The notes under the pieces: model-generated
Told to the model about the DNA's origin: nothing
Databases searched by the model: none
The model's input: only the letters and a program-made list of their open reading frames with translations
Assembly (NCBI RefSeq): GCF_001625215.2
Contig: NC_030383.2
Location: 62,672,949-62,736,948, forward strand
DNA length: 64,000 nucleotides
Direction of reading: 5' to 3'
Origin: Daucus carota subsp. sativus
Taxonomy: Eukaryota; Streptophyta; Magnoliopsida; Apiales; Apiaceae
Shown here: piece by piece, positions 47,095-58,441 of the stretch
How the letters are laid out: every line of letters begins with the position of its first letter
How positions within the stretch are numbered: position 1 is the first letter of the stretch
Made by a program: the position numbers and the translations under genes

Positions 47095-47494
47095 TAAAAT
47101 AGTGTCATCGATGGTCTCTCATACCAGACCCGTCTATAAAAATGGTTAACCTTGTGACGAACGCAGATGACGGGACGTTCTTGCAGAACAGTTGGAAAAC
47201 TAAAGTGAACAATTTGAAATTAGGTTAATCAAATCATACCGCTAAATTGCAGGGAGTAATTAGATAAATGATATATATATTCGTTAAAGTATGTGCTTTA
47301 ACCCATTTGAAAATAGACAAACCCTGTACATCACCAAATATAACTACATTCAAGTCGGGTATGACCTAGATTAAAATGGATTATCCATAAAAGGCTTAAA
47401 TGACTGAAATGAACATAGGTTTGTATGGGGTGAGTTTTTTAAGAAAGAGGAAAAAAAATCATTTTCCAATTTTTGTATTCGGAAATTAAGAATA
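47095..47494. other. Intergenic DNA
   Basis: No feature recognised apart from a short GACAAACCCTGTACATCA stretch (about 47322) like the ends of the GGGTTTGTCTA MITEs. Confidence 0.3.
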
Positions 47495-48149
47495 CTAGCT
47501 TATAACCGTGCGATGCACGGGTGGTTTATAATATTTATAATTTTTGGTCTATATTTTAAATTTAATTGAAATATAAATCGATTATACTGACCGAATTTCT
47601 AAATATTTTGACTTAATTAATAATAAAAAGGTTAATTAGAACACTTTATATATTAAGGAGACGCGTAGAATAATACCGACCAACTGATAAAACTCGAACG
47701 ACTAATAAAATTATTCATATTTCAATTTTAATATAATAATAAGAGTGATCGACACTTTGCATCCCTTATGTTTAGGCGCTTTTTCGATTTGGTTTCAAAC
47801 AATTTTTTTTGGTAGTATGCACCCTAAAGTTTGAAAAGCGCTTCGTTTTGCACCCATTTGACCAATCTCCGTTTATTTGACCGTTAAAATTAACAGATGT
47901 GAGTTTTACACTTTGCACCCCAACTTTGCACTTTGCACCCCACATCTGTTAATTTTTTTCCATGAGTATTTTGAATTTTTTTCATGAATGTAAGCTTGAA
48001 AGTTTTTTGCTCCTGCTGTGTTCCAATGTAAGTATGCCAATGCACACTTGCAACTATAAGCTTATGTTATCAAATAAGACAAATTTTTTTGATTATAGTG
48101 TTTTAACTAAACTTAATTCATTAAGATTAGCATATTTTTTCACACACAT

Positions 48150-49320
48150 TATACTAGTAATGTATAACTTACTGAATGTTCCTGTGTTGAATGTGGACAA
48201 CCCATCCGAGACACTATGATTGCCAGTAATTATAGTCTGATTAATCCCTGCTCCGATCATCATCAAGTACTTCTTGTTTACCGGTATGTTAATATACTTT
48301 TGGTACACACCAGCCGCAATACTAATCAAGAAATACCCATTGCCGCCATCAGTGTTGTTTGGAGCTGCTGCAACAGCATCATTAATCATCGTAAAATTTC
48401 CATTTCCACTAGGATCTACTACAACCTTCTGAGTCGCATTCACAGCAGGTCCGCATGGATAAAGCCTCAATTTTCCATCATCTTCAGAAACTGAAACGTC
48501 GGGATTTTTCCTACCTCTTCCTCTTCTTGTTGTATTAACCCAACCATGTTTGAAAATAGCGAGTGACACGCTATATAGCGTACTCCCAATATTGGATAAT
48601 AGAGCCAAAAATACATCTTTAGGAATCGACGGTGATGTGAGGGCATCAAGCTCTGCAAAGCAAGTTAGCTGGTTGGTTAGGGTTGCACTGAGCAAAGTAT
48701 GCATATCTGTTGGGTTTAATTTATTCTAAACTTGTTTTAGTTATTTATTTGATTAGTTTTCGTATTGTAATAAATGGCCAGCTAAGGACTGTAGTTTAGA
48801 CGGAGTCTTGGTGCTGCAGAGTTTTCAGGACTCTAGGATAATAATAAGAGTAATCAGTAGAAGTGGATAGATGTTAGGTTTTGTGCTATATATATTTGTA
48901 TTTGCAGCAAACTAAATCATAGCAGGAGTTAACGTGCATCTTTCTTTTCTCAGTTTTAAACATTACTCTTATCAGAAATATAAGATAGTTTGTTTAATTA
49001 TTCCAACAATATCATATGCCTTATGACTCTTGATAGAATCCGAAGAACGGATACTCTCAAGAGTTTTGGAAAAGAAATCCAAGTTCAGCATAGCTAGCTA
49101 GAAGTTGGCAATTTTCAAGAGCAAGAAGTGTGTTATCAGACAGTGTGTCTGGGGACTCAAGATAACGATCGACTAATGCAAGAAAATTAGTTGTCATCAA
49201 AATCGAATGTTGAATAGAGAATCTGCCGTGATCATGTATGTTGGCAGATTCAGGCATGATGGATTTGCAAAATGGGGGGAAAGGAGTGTGGTTGCATGTA
49301 GTCTCTTTGGATGCTGACAT
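48150..49320 (-). pseudogene. Captured pectin methylesterase/inhibitor fragment, broken
   Basis: Fragment of a pectinesterase with N-terminal inhibitor domain, a cell-wall enzyme in its intact form. 49320-49090 encodes part of the PMEI-type region (ILMTTNFLALVDRYLESPDT, TLLALENCQLL). A one-base frameshift follows near 49080. The other frame then continues LDFLSKTLESIRSSDSIKS up to a solo LTR. After it come MHTLLSATLTNQLTC and the start of the catalytic domain (VVVDPSGNGNFTMINDAVAA, KKYLMMIGAGINQTIITG). It stops before the catalytic QAV/DFIFG region, so no enzyme can be made. The LTR target duplication restores the frame exactly, showing that the LTR entered after capture. Confidence 0.85.
48708..49008. 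mobile_element. Solo LTR (301 bp)
   Basis: Begins TGTTGGGTTT and ends ATTCCAACA (TG...CA). Flanked by the 5-bp duplication ATATC (48703-48707 and 49009-49013). It lies inside the captured pectinesterase fragment. No internal retrotransposon region remains. Confidence 0.88.
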
Positions 49321-49961
49321 GGAGCAAAGTGAATAGAGTGAGTTTTAAGACACTCATGAAAAAAAATTAACAATGTAGGGTGCAAAGTGCAAAGTGTGAG
49401 GTGTAAAGTGTAAACCCCACATCTGTTAACTTTAACAGTTAATTAAACGGAGAGTGGTCAAAAGGGTGCAAAGCGAAGCGCTTTTCAAACTTTAGAATGC
49501 ATACTGCCAAAAAAAATTGTTTGAGACCAAAACGAAAAAGCGCCTAAACATAAGGGGTGCAAAGTGTCAATCACTCTAATAAGAGTGATAATATAATAAT
49601 AATATACAAAAAACTATAAAGTATCAATAAACAGTATAGATCTATGATAATATCTTTTTTATATATATGTTGCATGTGTTAATTTCGAAAAATCTGTTTT
49701 TCAGTTAGGAATCTGAAAAAGATAATATGTTTTAGTTAAAAAGGGTAGTTACTATGTTGTCCAATGTTATTTTTTGAAAATTGAGTTTTTTTAGTTAGAA
49801 AATAAAAAGAGATAATAATTTTAGTTAAAAATAATAATTTCCTTTAATGTTTCGACTTTAATAGTATAATATAGATATATAGGACAACATTACATGGAGA
49901 GACTCCTTATATGGAGTTACATAGTACACCATTGTAAATCATCAATTTTATTATAAATTCT

Positions 49962-51213
49962 AGAGTGATTGACACTTTGCATCCCTTATGTTTAGGCGCT
50001 TTTTAGATTTAGTCTCAAACAATTTTTTTTGGCAGTATGCACCCTAAAGTTTGAAAACCGCTTCGTTTTGCACCCCTGTGACCATTCTCCGTTTAATTGA
50101 CGGTTAAAGTTAACAGATGTAACCTTTTCACTTCGCACCCCACAATTTTAATTTTTTGTTTCATGAGTATTTTGAGTATTTTTTTTCCCTTTTCCCTCTC
50201 CACTGTTTCTACTGCTGCTTGTCCATCTTACCTGGTCAAGTGCAATTGTTTACATTGATGACCAGACAACCAAAGAGCTCGGAAGACCGTATTGAAGGGT
50301 TAACAAGAAGCAACTTAAATAAAAAATGATGCAGAAGTGCATATCAAATGGAGTTAAATTTCATCAGGCTAAGGTTGTAAAAGTTGTACACGAGGAAGCC
50401 AAATCTTTATTGATATGTAATGATGGTGTGACCATTCAAGCTGCTGTAGTTCTTGATCAACCCGTTTCTTAAGATGTCTTGTTCAATATGACAAGCCATA
50501 TAATCCAGGATACCAAGTAGCTTATGGAATAGTGACAGAAGTAGAAGAACACCCTTTTGACGTGAATAAGATGATTTTCACGGATTGGAGAGATTCCCAT
50601 CTTAATGGCAATACAGAATTAAAAAAAAGAAACAGTAAAATCCCTACATTTCTTTATGCTATGCCTTTTTCATCTGACAGAATATTTCTTGAAAAAACAT
50701 CCCTTGTAGCTCGTCCAGGTTTAGCCATGGGAGATATTCAGGAGAGAATGGTGGCATATTTTTCAATATATATTAAGGTTGTGTTCGTGAGATGGATCGG
50801 AATGGATGGAGAATGAAATGAATTTTATACTTGGTTAGGAAAAATGTCTATAAGTTTTATTTCTTGAATCATTTCATTACTGTTATTTTACCTGGAATTA
50901 TAATCCAAATGTTTTGGAAGAAATGATCATTATATTTTTACATCATATTTCCTTATAATTCTTATCCAAATGGTTAGGAGAAGTGAAAAAAAAAATACTC
51001 AAAATACTGATGGAAAAGAATTAAAATTGTGGGGTGCAAAGTGAAAAAGATACATTTGTTAACTTTAACGGTGGTCAATTAAACAGAGAGTGGTCAAAGC
51101 GATACAAAACGAAGCGCTTTTCGAATTTTAAGGTGCATACTGCCAAAAAAAATTGTTTGAGACCAAATCAAAAAAGCGCCTAAACATATGGGGTGCAAAG
51201 TGTCAGTCACTCT
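49962..51213. mobile_element. Pack-MULE carrying a lycopene beta-cyclase fragment
   Basis: Terminal inverted repeats of the same family as the element at 47742 (AGAGTGATTGACACTTTGC at both ends). The captured fragment of a carotenoid gene lies between them. Both flanks carry AAATTCT next to the ends, compatible with a target duplication. Confidence 0.85.
50222..50757 (+). pseudogene. LCYB: Captured lycopene beta-cyclase fragment, broken
   Basis: Encodes the middle of a plastid lycopene beta-cyclase (beta-carotene formation in its intact form): TWSSAIVYIDDQTTKEL, MMQKCISNGVKFHQAKVV, HEEAKSLLICNDGVTIQA, then YNPGYQVAYGIVTEVEEHPF, IPTFLYAMPFSS and TSLVARPGL. Two in-frame stops (after RPY and QLK) and a one-base deletion in the VVLDATGFSR region break it. 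The N-terminus, transit peptide and C-terminal third are missing. It is a non-functional piece carried by the MULE; the functional donor gene must be elsewhere. Confidence 0.9.
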
Positions 51214-51329
51214 AAATTCTATTATAGAATACATATAAAACCTGATTCTGATACAGAATACTATAACATATATATGTTTTAAGTAATTTAACACTTAAAA
51301 TTTGATGAAGAAAGTATATTTTCGAAACT

Positions 51330-51378
51330 GATTCTATAACAGAATAATTCTGGATGATTATTATTCTGTTATAGAATC
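51330..51378. repeat. Perfect 19-bp inverted repeat
   Basis: Arms 51330-51348 and 51360-51378 (GATTCTATAACAGAATAAT and its complement) with an 11-base loop, in AT-rich DNA upstream of the chimeric receptor gene. Possibly the core of a decayed MITE. Confidence 0.8.
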
Positions 51379-52190
51379 ATGTTGAGATATTGCATAATTT
51401 TAGATGATTTTTAGAATAAAAAAATTTTATAACTTCGTTTTTTGTTTAATAATCAAAATTTGTAATTATATTTCATAAAAAATATAATAGAATATATATT
51501 ATGTATATATTTATTATGATGTGCTATGTAACTCGAGGGTATGCTATGGAGTGCTACCCATATAAGAGGAAAAGAGTTGTGTTTGTTTGGAAAATTTGAC
51601 TGCAAAAAAGTCATCCCCAACAATAGAGGGAATTCAAGAACCTAAACAATTGCATCAAAACTACTACAATTTTTTTACACTTATAAGCTTATAGATGAAC
51701 TACTAACTTATTCGGCATCTTTCCTAACTTGAAAAAATCATATATGAATAATGTTTGCAGGATTGATCTACCGCCCTACCTATAAAACATCATTTTGGTT
51801 TCATGAATATTATGAAATAATATTTAAGAAGATTTTGAAATCTAATCCCCTCGCAGAAAAACAAAGTTAAGTTGTTACTTCCGGGCATCTAACTGAGTTG
51901 GAGAAAGCATTAGTTATTATCGACGGAAATTAAGTTATTAATAACAGTTAGGGGACAAACACTCAAATTTTAAAATCTAAATGTATGTTTCACTTAGTTG
52001 TTAGAGTCCAAAGGTGAAAGGAACCTCAGATTAATATCGTTTCTTTAAGTGGACTATTGTGTTTAGTTGTTATTTTTTGTCTTTGCCTTAGTGTCACAGA
52101 GTGTCCGAGTCTGTCTTTAAGATCACTCATCAACTCTGCTCAATCACATTATATGTTACAACATACAGAAAAAAAAAAGTTACTAGACAA
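51379..52190 (+). other. Upstream region of the chimeric receptor gene
   Basis: AT-rich promoter DNA; nothing else recognised. Confidence 0.35.
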
Positions 52191-55162
52191 ATGAGAATGT
52201 TTCACAAGTACTCTTTTGTTCTTCAACTATTTTGTGTTCTTTTCATCTCTATGCTTCCGCTAAATGTAACATCATCGCCAACAGCTGAAGCCGAAGCTCT
52301 TGTGAAATGGAAGAACAGTTTAGTACCATCTTCCTCACTCGAGTCGTGGTCAATAAAGAACGTTGAAAGCCTTTGTGACTGGACTGGCATTGCCTGCAAT
52401 ACTGCAGGAACAATATCAGTGCTCAATCTTTCGGGTCGAGGACTCAATGGAACACTTGCTCATTTTAATTTCTCTGCATTTTTAAATCTCAGTTTCTTGG
52501 ACTTGAGCAGCAACTTATTTTCAGGGAGTGTACCGGGAGAGATTGGAAGTCTAGAACAACTTCAGCATTTGAACCTTTTTGATAACTATTTTAGTGGGAC
52601 TATTCCTTACCAAATTAGTCATCTTCAGAAGTTGCAATATTTAGACTTGGGATCAAACAACTTTGTTGATCCTGAGTGGTCCGCGTTTTTGGACATGCCA
52701 TATTTGAGACACCTCGGCTTATGCTACAATCAACTGGCTTCACAATTCCCATCCTTTGTAAGTAGCTCTGTTAACTTAAGTTTTCTTGATCTGTCGTTGA
52801 ATAAGATGAAAGGGTCTCTACCTCATTCAGTGTTTACCAATCTGGCTAATGTCGAATTTCTTAACCTTACTGATAATTTATTTGAAGGGCCACTGCCAGG
52901 AAATATTTTCAAGCTTTCTAAGCTAAAAGCACTTCATCTCGGAAGGAATAACTTTTCAGGGTCTATTCCTGATGGTATAGGTCTTTTACATGATCTTGTA
53001 GTTCTTGAATTGTATAACAATTCATTTAGGGGACATATTCCTTCATCTATAGGTCAACTTAGGGAGCTTCAAAAACTTGATCTCAGTCAAAATTATTTGA
53101 ACTCTAGTATTCCTCCTGAGATTGGAATGTGCACCAAGCTTAAGTTCTTAGCTCTAGCTGTGAATTCTCTTACTGGGAGTTTGCCTTTGTCTTTCTCGAA
53201 TCTTACACAGATTTCTGAACTTGGCCTATCAGATAATATTTTATCCGGTGAGCTCTCACCTCATATCGTCAGCAGGTGGACTGAGTTAACATCACTGCAG
53301 GTTCAAAACAATACCTTCAGTGGTAGTATTCCTCCTGAAATTGGCATGTTAACAAATCTCAGTTACCTTTTTATGTATAATAATAAGCTCACAGGATCAA
53401 TTCCTGGAGAGATTGGGAAGTTAGACAAGCTTCTGAGACTAGATTTGTCAGGAAACCATTTAGCCGGCTCAATCCCATCAACAATCGGGAACCTGACCAA
53501 ATTGGAAATCTTGCATTTGCACACCAATAATCTTAGAGGAACTATTCCACTTGAGACTGGAAACTTAAAACTGCTGACAATTCTTAATCTTGCGGATAAC
53601 CAGTTGTATGGAGAGGTGCCAGAAGGACTCTGTAGTGGTTTGGCTCTTGAAATATTTGTATTAAGTGGAAATAACTTTTCAGGAACTTTGCCTACGTGCC
53701 TGAAAAACTGCTCCAAACTAAGTAAAGTTCGTCTAGACAGGAACCAATTCTCGGGCAATGTTTCTGAAGCGTTTGGTGTTCATCCAAATCTTGACTTCAT
53801 GTCTTTGAGTGACAATAAGTTTACAGGTGAACTCTAATCTTATTGAGGAAAATGTTAAGATATTATTTTTGTTATGTCAACTAGATTTGGCCTTACATTT
53901 TTTTCTAGCATATATATGAACTTGCACTGCAACTATTCATTAGCTTTTGACAAATTTCATCTTTATTTGTGACAGGGGAATTTCCTACAACAATTTGCAA
54001 TTCGGCATCCCTTGACATTCTTGATTTGTCAAGTAACAACTTAAGCGGTGCACTTCCACATTGTTTGGGAGAAAGTAACATTAATCTCTCTATACTGGAT
54101 CTCCACAAGAACCAATTACAAGGATCAATACCTCCAACCTTCACAAAGAGCTGCCGACTGAAGACTTTTAACATAAACAGCAATGGCTTTGAGGGGTCGA
54201 TACCCCTAGCATTGGCCAACTGTAAGCAGCTAAAGATCTTTGATCTTGGAAAAAACAACATAAGTGACACAATTTCCCCATGGTTAGTTACTCTTCCAGA
54301 ACTACAAATTCTTGTCTTACGATCAAATAGACTTTATGGAAATTTGAGCTTTAGCAACATAGCACATCCATTCCCCATGTTGCGTATCATGGATCTTTCT
54401 CACAATCAATTCAGTGGCAACCTACCTACCAATTTCTTTGACCATTTTAAAGTTATGGTGAATTTAGATAAACTGGTTGACATTAATATAACAAAGCAGG
54501 GGTCATATTACGAGGCCTCTGTTTCGTTAATTGTCAAAGGGCTGGAGGTTGAAGTAAAAAAGATTCTTAATATCTACACAAGTATTGATTTATCAAATAA
54601 CAAGTTCAATGGAGAAGTTCCAGAGATTTTGGGCGAACTTAAATCACTCCGGTTGCTCAACCTATCTCATAACAGCCTTACAGGAAATATCCCATCCTTG
54701 CTGGGAAACATACTTCAGCTTGAATCTTTAGATTTGTCTTCAAACCAACTGACAGGAAGAATTTCTTGGCAATTGACTAGTCTGACATTTCTTTCAACCT
54801 TGAACTTTTCTGAAAACAATCTTTCCGGAGAAATTCCACAAGGATGGCAATTCAACACTTTCAGTAACGACTCGTTCATGGGTAACTTGGCCTTATGTGG
54901 AGTTCCTCTGACGAAGAAATGTAAAAATGATGAGTCGCCAACACAAGAAGTTGAGAATGATAATCCTCTTGGTGATGATGATAATTGGTTCGAATGGGAT
55001 GTGATCCTCATGGGGTATGGATGTGGATTTGTAGGCGGATTGTCCACAGGATACATTATTTTCACAACTGAAAAGCCTAGACGGTTTGTGAGGTTCGTCA
55101 TAGGATCTCAGAATAAGTTGATCCGAAGATCAACAAAGAGCAGAATAAATTCACCGTTTTAA
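52191..55162 (+). CDS. Chimeric receptor-like protein: MIK2-like LRR ectodomain fused to a Cf-9-type RLP C-terminus
   Basis: Predicted plasma-membrane receptor without kinase, 940 residues. Exon 1 is 52191-53826 and exon 2 is 53976-55162; the 149-bp intron is GT-AG and the joined frame (ACA G|GG GAA) stays open. Exon 1 encodes a signal peptide (MRMFHKYSFVLQLFCVLFIS), LRR N-cap LCDWTGIAC and about 18 LRRs closely similar to RLK1 and RLK2, lacking two LRRs before VPEGLCSGLALE. Exon 2 is unlike those genes: TGEFPTTICNSASLDILDLS, an island (LVDINITKQGSYYEASVSLI), a C-cap with MGNLALCGVPLTKKC, an acidic stretch (ENDNPLGDDDNWFEWD), a transmembrane segment about 888-910 with GYGCGFVGGLSTG, and a short basic tail. 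That is the layout of Cf-9-type receptor-like proteins that signal through SOBIR1. The start at 52191 was chosen because it gives a clean signal peptide. Without splicing, the first exon would stop at 53837. Confidence 0.8.
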
Positions 55163-55239
55163 TGTTATCTGCTCTGAATCACGCTATATAACATGTAAAT
55201 ATTCGATATGCAAACTTGTGCAGTAATTCGTGTTCTACT

Positions 55240-55520
55240 TTATAATATGCAGATATATCAGTATTAGAAATACTGTCTACGACATCGGTGCTTAGACATC
55301 GGTTGGTTAGACTACCGATGTGCATACTGTTTAAGACATCAGGTTTTTTTTTAAACGATGTCATCATGAAATTTAGGCATCGGCAAAGGAAATAACCGAT
55401 GTCATAGTTATTTATAAAAAATGAGAATAGTCGATTAAACATCTGGTTGATAAAATAACTGTCGTAGAGTTTTCTTAAACATCGGTTAAATTTCTAACCA
55501 TTGTTAAATAGTATTTTTTT
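55240..55520. repeat. CACTA-like subterminal repeats (ACATCGGT)
   Basis: About eight copies of GACATCGGT/ACCGATGTC in both orientations, a pattern typical of CACTA subterminal regions, just after the receptor gene. No termini are clear, so it is probably a remnant. Confidence 0.5.
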
Positions 55521-55910
55521 TAAAACTGAAAAAACAACAGCTACTATTGCGCCCCGTTTTATTTCCCACACTTAACAAAAATAATTCACCTCTTTTCTTT
55601 TCCCTCCCGACACTTAATCAAAATATTCTAGTAATTTAGTAATTCGGTGCCTTGCAATCTAGTTTGTTACAGAGAAAAAGGTAACTATGACTCAATCTGA
55701 ACTGTTAAGAGGTTCATCAAAGGAGCTCAGAAAACTTTTTAGATCCACGAAGAACCCATTTTTACCTTTCTGATTATGTATGTTCTGGATCAGACTTTAT
55801 TATAAGCATTTCCTATGAAAACTTGTTCAGAAGTTTGCCTGATGAATTTACATGTATTCGAATCAGCCATTGGTGACAGCGGAAACAAGGGTCATAAGTA
55901 TTAAGTAGTA
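55521..55910. other. Intergenic DNA
   Basis: Nothing recognised. Confidence 0.3.
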
Positions 55911-56140
55911 CTCCCTCTGTTCCCGTGAGAAGTACATGTTTGTGACAGAGAACGCGGCACGCATTTTGAGGTTGTTGAGATCTATAAATTTTTTTCTTCT
56001 CAATAAAACTTTAATATTTAAATTTTAATTCATAAACAAAAAATTTAAAAATAAGTTGTAGAACTATACTTTGTAAAAGTCTTAAAATGCATGTCGAGCA
56101 ATGCGATACAACTGTATATAAACGAATAAGACGGAGGGAG
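55911..56140. mobile_element. Stowaway-like MITE (230 bp)
   Basis: Ends CTCCCTCTGTTCCCGTG and (reverse complement) CTCCCTCCGTCTTATTCG, TA on both sides. Non-coding. Confidence 0.75.
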
Positions 56141-56746
56141 TAATAGACTAAAAGGATGATGGTTAAAAACTCGCAACTCTTAAGTAATCCGCCTCCAGAG
56201 ATAAGAGTTGTCTCACTCCCTACCCAAAGGAATCCAACTTAAGGGATACATACCAACCAGCTTTGTGCTTACTTGACTTGGAAAATTTGTAAACAATTAA
56301 ATTATGCTTCTCCTAAGGACTTGCTAATACATTGAACTAGTCTAGAAAATTATCATAACTTCGTGTAGAAAATGTGTTTTTGCAAACAGTCAATTTGCTC
56401 GAAACTAGACTTCTGGTCTTTCCGATGAAATATACCTCACTGTCCACAACGTTCTAGACGAAAATAGTTGATTCTGCAAAGTCAATCTTTCTGCAGCTTC
56501 TACTTTCATTTGCACTGTCAATTGGTGTTTTTACATACGCATATGAAAAATAAGAAAAAATTGAGGTAAATGGTCTTCAAAGACAACACCACACTACCTC
56601 CTAACTCCTTCGAAAAATTACTTTGCTCAGAGATTGAATTTGTTTGATTTATGTTAGTCTTTCGATCTAGAGATTTATATTTTACCTCAATCTCGCCACT
56701 TTGACGATGAATGCTCGTTTCTACTTTCACTCATTTTCTTCACAAA
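56141..56746. other. Intergenic DNA
   Basis: Nothing recognised. Confidence 0.3.
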
Positions 56747-57042
56747 TTTAATTATAATATACTAGCACTAATAAAACTTATTAGATTCTAACAATAAAGT
56801 TACTAATTAAGACTCTAGTTATTCATTCAAGAGGAAATATGATGGTTTACAACCTAACTGAAGTCAAGGTAATAAGATTAGAATTTATCAAGCAAATTTG
56901 GTTATAATATACTTGCATTGATAAAACTTTTTTAGATTCTAACAATAAGTTACCAAGACTCTAGTTAGTCGTTTAAGAATAGGGTGTGATGGATTACAAC
57001 CTAACTGAAGTCAAGGTAACAAGATTAGAATTTATCAAGCAT
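56747..57042. repeat. Two-copy tandem repeat in the promoter of the fourth receptor gene
   Basis: Copies of about 147 bp (56747-56895, 56896-57042) share TAGATTCTAACAATAA, ACAACCTAACTGAAGTCAAG and AAGATTAGAATTTATCAAGC, with scattered differences. Confidence 0.85.
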
Positions 57043-57061
57043 TAGAAGTCAGAGTCGGTGT

Positions 57062-57105
57062 TAATAAATGGCACTGTGTCGGTGCAAACACAGTGCCATT
57101 TATTA
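57062..57105. promoter_or_regulatory. Perfect 17-bp inverted repeat next to a TATA box
   Basis: Arms 57062-57078 (TAATAAATGGCACTGTG) and 57089-57105 are exact complements around a 10-base loop. A TATAAATATG box follows at 57121. Position suggests an operator-like or cruciform element of the receptor promoter; the role is unknown. Confidence 0.6.
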
Positions 57106-57679
57106 TCCTTATGCAAACTCTATAAATATGTCCCAGGATTCCTAACAAGAAATATAAACAAAGTATTAACAACCTAAACACAAGAAACAATGAAAATAGT
57201 TCTGAATCCTCTTATTCTACTACTATGTTATGTTCTTCTTATCTCTCACTACAACAAAAACACCATTAGACAACACTAATCAGACAACGCACGGTGAAAA
57301 AAGTGTTGTTTGGAAAAAAGACAAAACACTTTCTTTTCGTCCTCGAAAAACTATTGTCTAACACCTACGACCTACAACGGTTAAAAAACTGTTGTCTAGT
57401 AAATTCAATCAGACAACGGTTTCTTAACTCTGGTATTGTGTAATGATGCATGTTAGACAACTGTTTTGAGAGCCGATGTGTGAAGAAACTTCAGACAATA
57501 GTTCAAGAAACCGTTGTTGTAATCAGACAAGTGTTTTATTTGTTGTGTTGTTTACAAGCAGTTCAAACAAGGGTTTCAAATAGTGTTGTGTGACTAGGAA
57601 GCTAACATACAAGTGTTTTTGTTAGCATTGTATGATGGCCTTATAGACAAGCCTTTACTAACTAATAAAACCATTGTTT

Positions 57680-58080
57680 GTTAGACACTACAGGATAAAA
57701 AATACCTTTTTATAATAAGACAAAATTTACATTTGATTAGTATTGTTGAAATAACAAACAAAATAAACATAAAAAAATCTGATTTTTTTAATACATGACT
57801 AATATTGTTAGTTCTCGACATCAGTATGGTTAGATCATCAAAATAAATATTTATAAATTAATACAGAGCTAATCATACACATAACAAAGATTCTATCCAG
57901 TACTTTCTAAATTGTAAACATAAAACACATACTTATACTTACGTTCGAAGTACAAAATTGTCTTGGTATTACAAATGAATAATACATGTTTGCATATATG
58001 CATAATATAAATATATATTTTAATACAAAGAGTAGAAAAACAATAATTGATCAAGGAAATGCGAATTTTTAACTCATAAA
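57680..58080. repeat. Internal duplication of CACTA-2, copy 1
   Basis: Matches 60080-60480 over most of its length, including GTTAGACACTA, GACTAATATTGTTAGTTCTC and AACATAAAACACATACT. The spacing suggests a nested or duplicated subterminal block. Confidence 0.75.
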
Positions 58081-58441
58081 AATGAAAATATATTATATAA
58101 CGGTTTTCTTCTCATAAACCGTTGTCTACACTACTTTTATACAACGGGTTTTCCCTGAAGCGTTGTTTGAGCCTAATTTAGACAATGGATTCTCTTACAA
58201 CGGTATAACGTGCATAACAGTTGTGTCATTTTCAATGATACAACAGAGTTACATATAGAAACCGTTGTCGGTTAGACACTACAGGACATATATACTTGCA
58301 TAAATAGCTTACTAGATATATATCATCATACTATCATTCAGTCATGCATCTCCCATCTTATCACGCTAATAAGTCTTGATCGTTTTATAGCTGAAAAAGC
58401 TCTCAAAAATAGCAATGACAACGGGTAAAACTAGAGCTAAC

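Larger units (their letters stand above)
47742..49577. mobile_element. Pack-MULE carrying a pectin methylesterase fragment
   Basis: Terminal inverted repeats of roughly 190 bp (AGAGTGATYGACACTTTGCA, then CCCTTATGTTTAGGCGC, CCCTAAAGTTTGAAAAGCGC, TTAACAGATGTG). A cellular gene fragment lies between them. The same inverted repeats flank the element at 49962. The target duplication is obscured by an AT-repeat target. Confidence 0.85.
47495..49875 (-). mobile_element. Helitron interrupted by a Pack-MULE
   Basis: Minus-strand 5' end TCTATATTATACTATTAAAG at 49875, preceded by A. The 3' end has the hairpin CCCGTGCATCGCACGG then TTATAAGCTAG before T at 47495. The Pack-MULE 47742-49577 is inserted inside; without it the Helitron is about 545 bp. 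Confidence 0.8.

Noticed and set aside
48720-49000. An intron in the pectinesterase fragment
   Set aside because: TG...CA ends and the ATATC duplication show it is a solo LTR; no GT-AG borders fit the frame.
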